From: Kribbella albertanoniae
GTDB lineage: Bacteria > Actinomycetota > Actinomycetes > Propionibacteriales > Kribbellaceae
DNA length: 38,001 bases
Assembly (NCBI RefSeq): GCF_004348455.1
Contig: NZ_SMKA01000051.1
Location: 1-38,001 of the forward strand
Direction of reading: 5' to 3'
Below the pieces are notes generated by a model. The model searched no databases. It saw nothing but the letters and a program-made list of their open reading frames with translations, and was not told the origin of the DNA. The position numbers and the translations under genes are program-made. Position 1 is the first letter of the stretch, and the number at the start of each line of letters is the position of its first letter. Positions 37,886-38,001 of this stretch are shown piece by piece.

Positions 37886-38001
37886 TGTGCGCCTGCGCTT
37901 CGCTTGGCGCGGGCGGGGGCTTCGCCACCCGCACCCCCTTCGGCCTCGCTTCGCATCGGCCTGTGCGGGGCTGGGCTGGGCTTTCACGGTTCCCGGTGGG
38001 G

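Noticed and set aside
37886..38001. GC-rich palindromic tail after tRNA-Ala as a gene or repeat element
   Set aside because: Only short CTTCG-type palindromes; window ends before any repeat unit can be shown.

Overview
The window is high-GC actinomycete chromosome. I infer an order Propionibacteriales, Kribbella-like organism from the base composition, the frequent GTAC-containing codons, leaderless genes with TANNNT boxes, an AfsR/SARP regulator, a SigE-family sigma factor and a sepX/moeA/moaC core block. The genus is a guess; the phylum is not.

Layout. 1-1113 carries no convincing gene but holds paired palindromic repeats and a 36-bp tandem repeat. 1114-9743 is a run of small metabolic and regulatory units: DUF3800-like and YCII proteins, an adenylate kinase, a lipoate-protein ligase, a DHFR/RibD-like protein, a PadR/DUF1707 pair, a DUF2993 protein, an NAD-dependent epimerase, a membrane protein and DUF5994. 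9744-10237 is non-coding and contains a roughly 168-bp inverted-repeat element that folds almost perfectly, but only as minus-strand RNA. 10238-15521 has an AfsR-type SARP regulator, a small secreted protein, smpB, a small helical protein and a TIM-barrel glycosidase-like protein.

15532-20298 looks like an accessory segment ending at tRNA-Arg(CCT). It holds a Tat-exported beta-propeller protein, a merB remnant, a thioredoxin-MerB fusion, a mercury-type merR, an unrecognised 276-aa protein behind a ribbon-helix-helix gene with an operator-like upstream region, and a small secreted protein. The propeller gene and the small secreted gene share an identical 21-bp direct-repeat element at the same distance from their starts. 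20334-25053 has an NmrA/HxlR redox pair (the NmrA gene ends inside the tRNA), a streptogrisin-like protease, a SigE-family sigma factor coupled to a membrane META-domain protein, and a DUF3558 lipoprotein.

25229-37825 is a conserved-looking core: a chain of four overlapping or coupled genes, mscL, SAF (CpaB-like), FmdB zinc ribbon, penicillin acylase, 5-formyl-THF cyclo-ligase divergent from UDP-glucose pyrophosphorylase, then GNAT-moeA-moaC-moaB-rimJ and sepX, closed by tRNA-Ala(CGC). Molybdenum-cofactor genes moeA, moaC and moaB overlap by four bases each and are probably translated together; moeA appears to have its own leaderless promoter inside the stop codon of the gene before it. The points most worth a second look are the strand-polarised long hairpin, the shared promoter element, the RHH/unknown module and the CDS-tRNA overlap.
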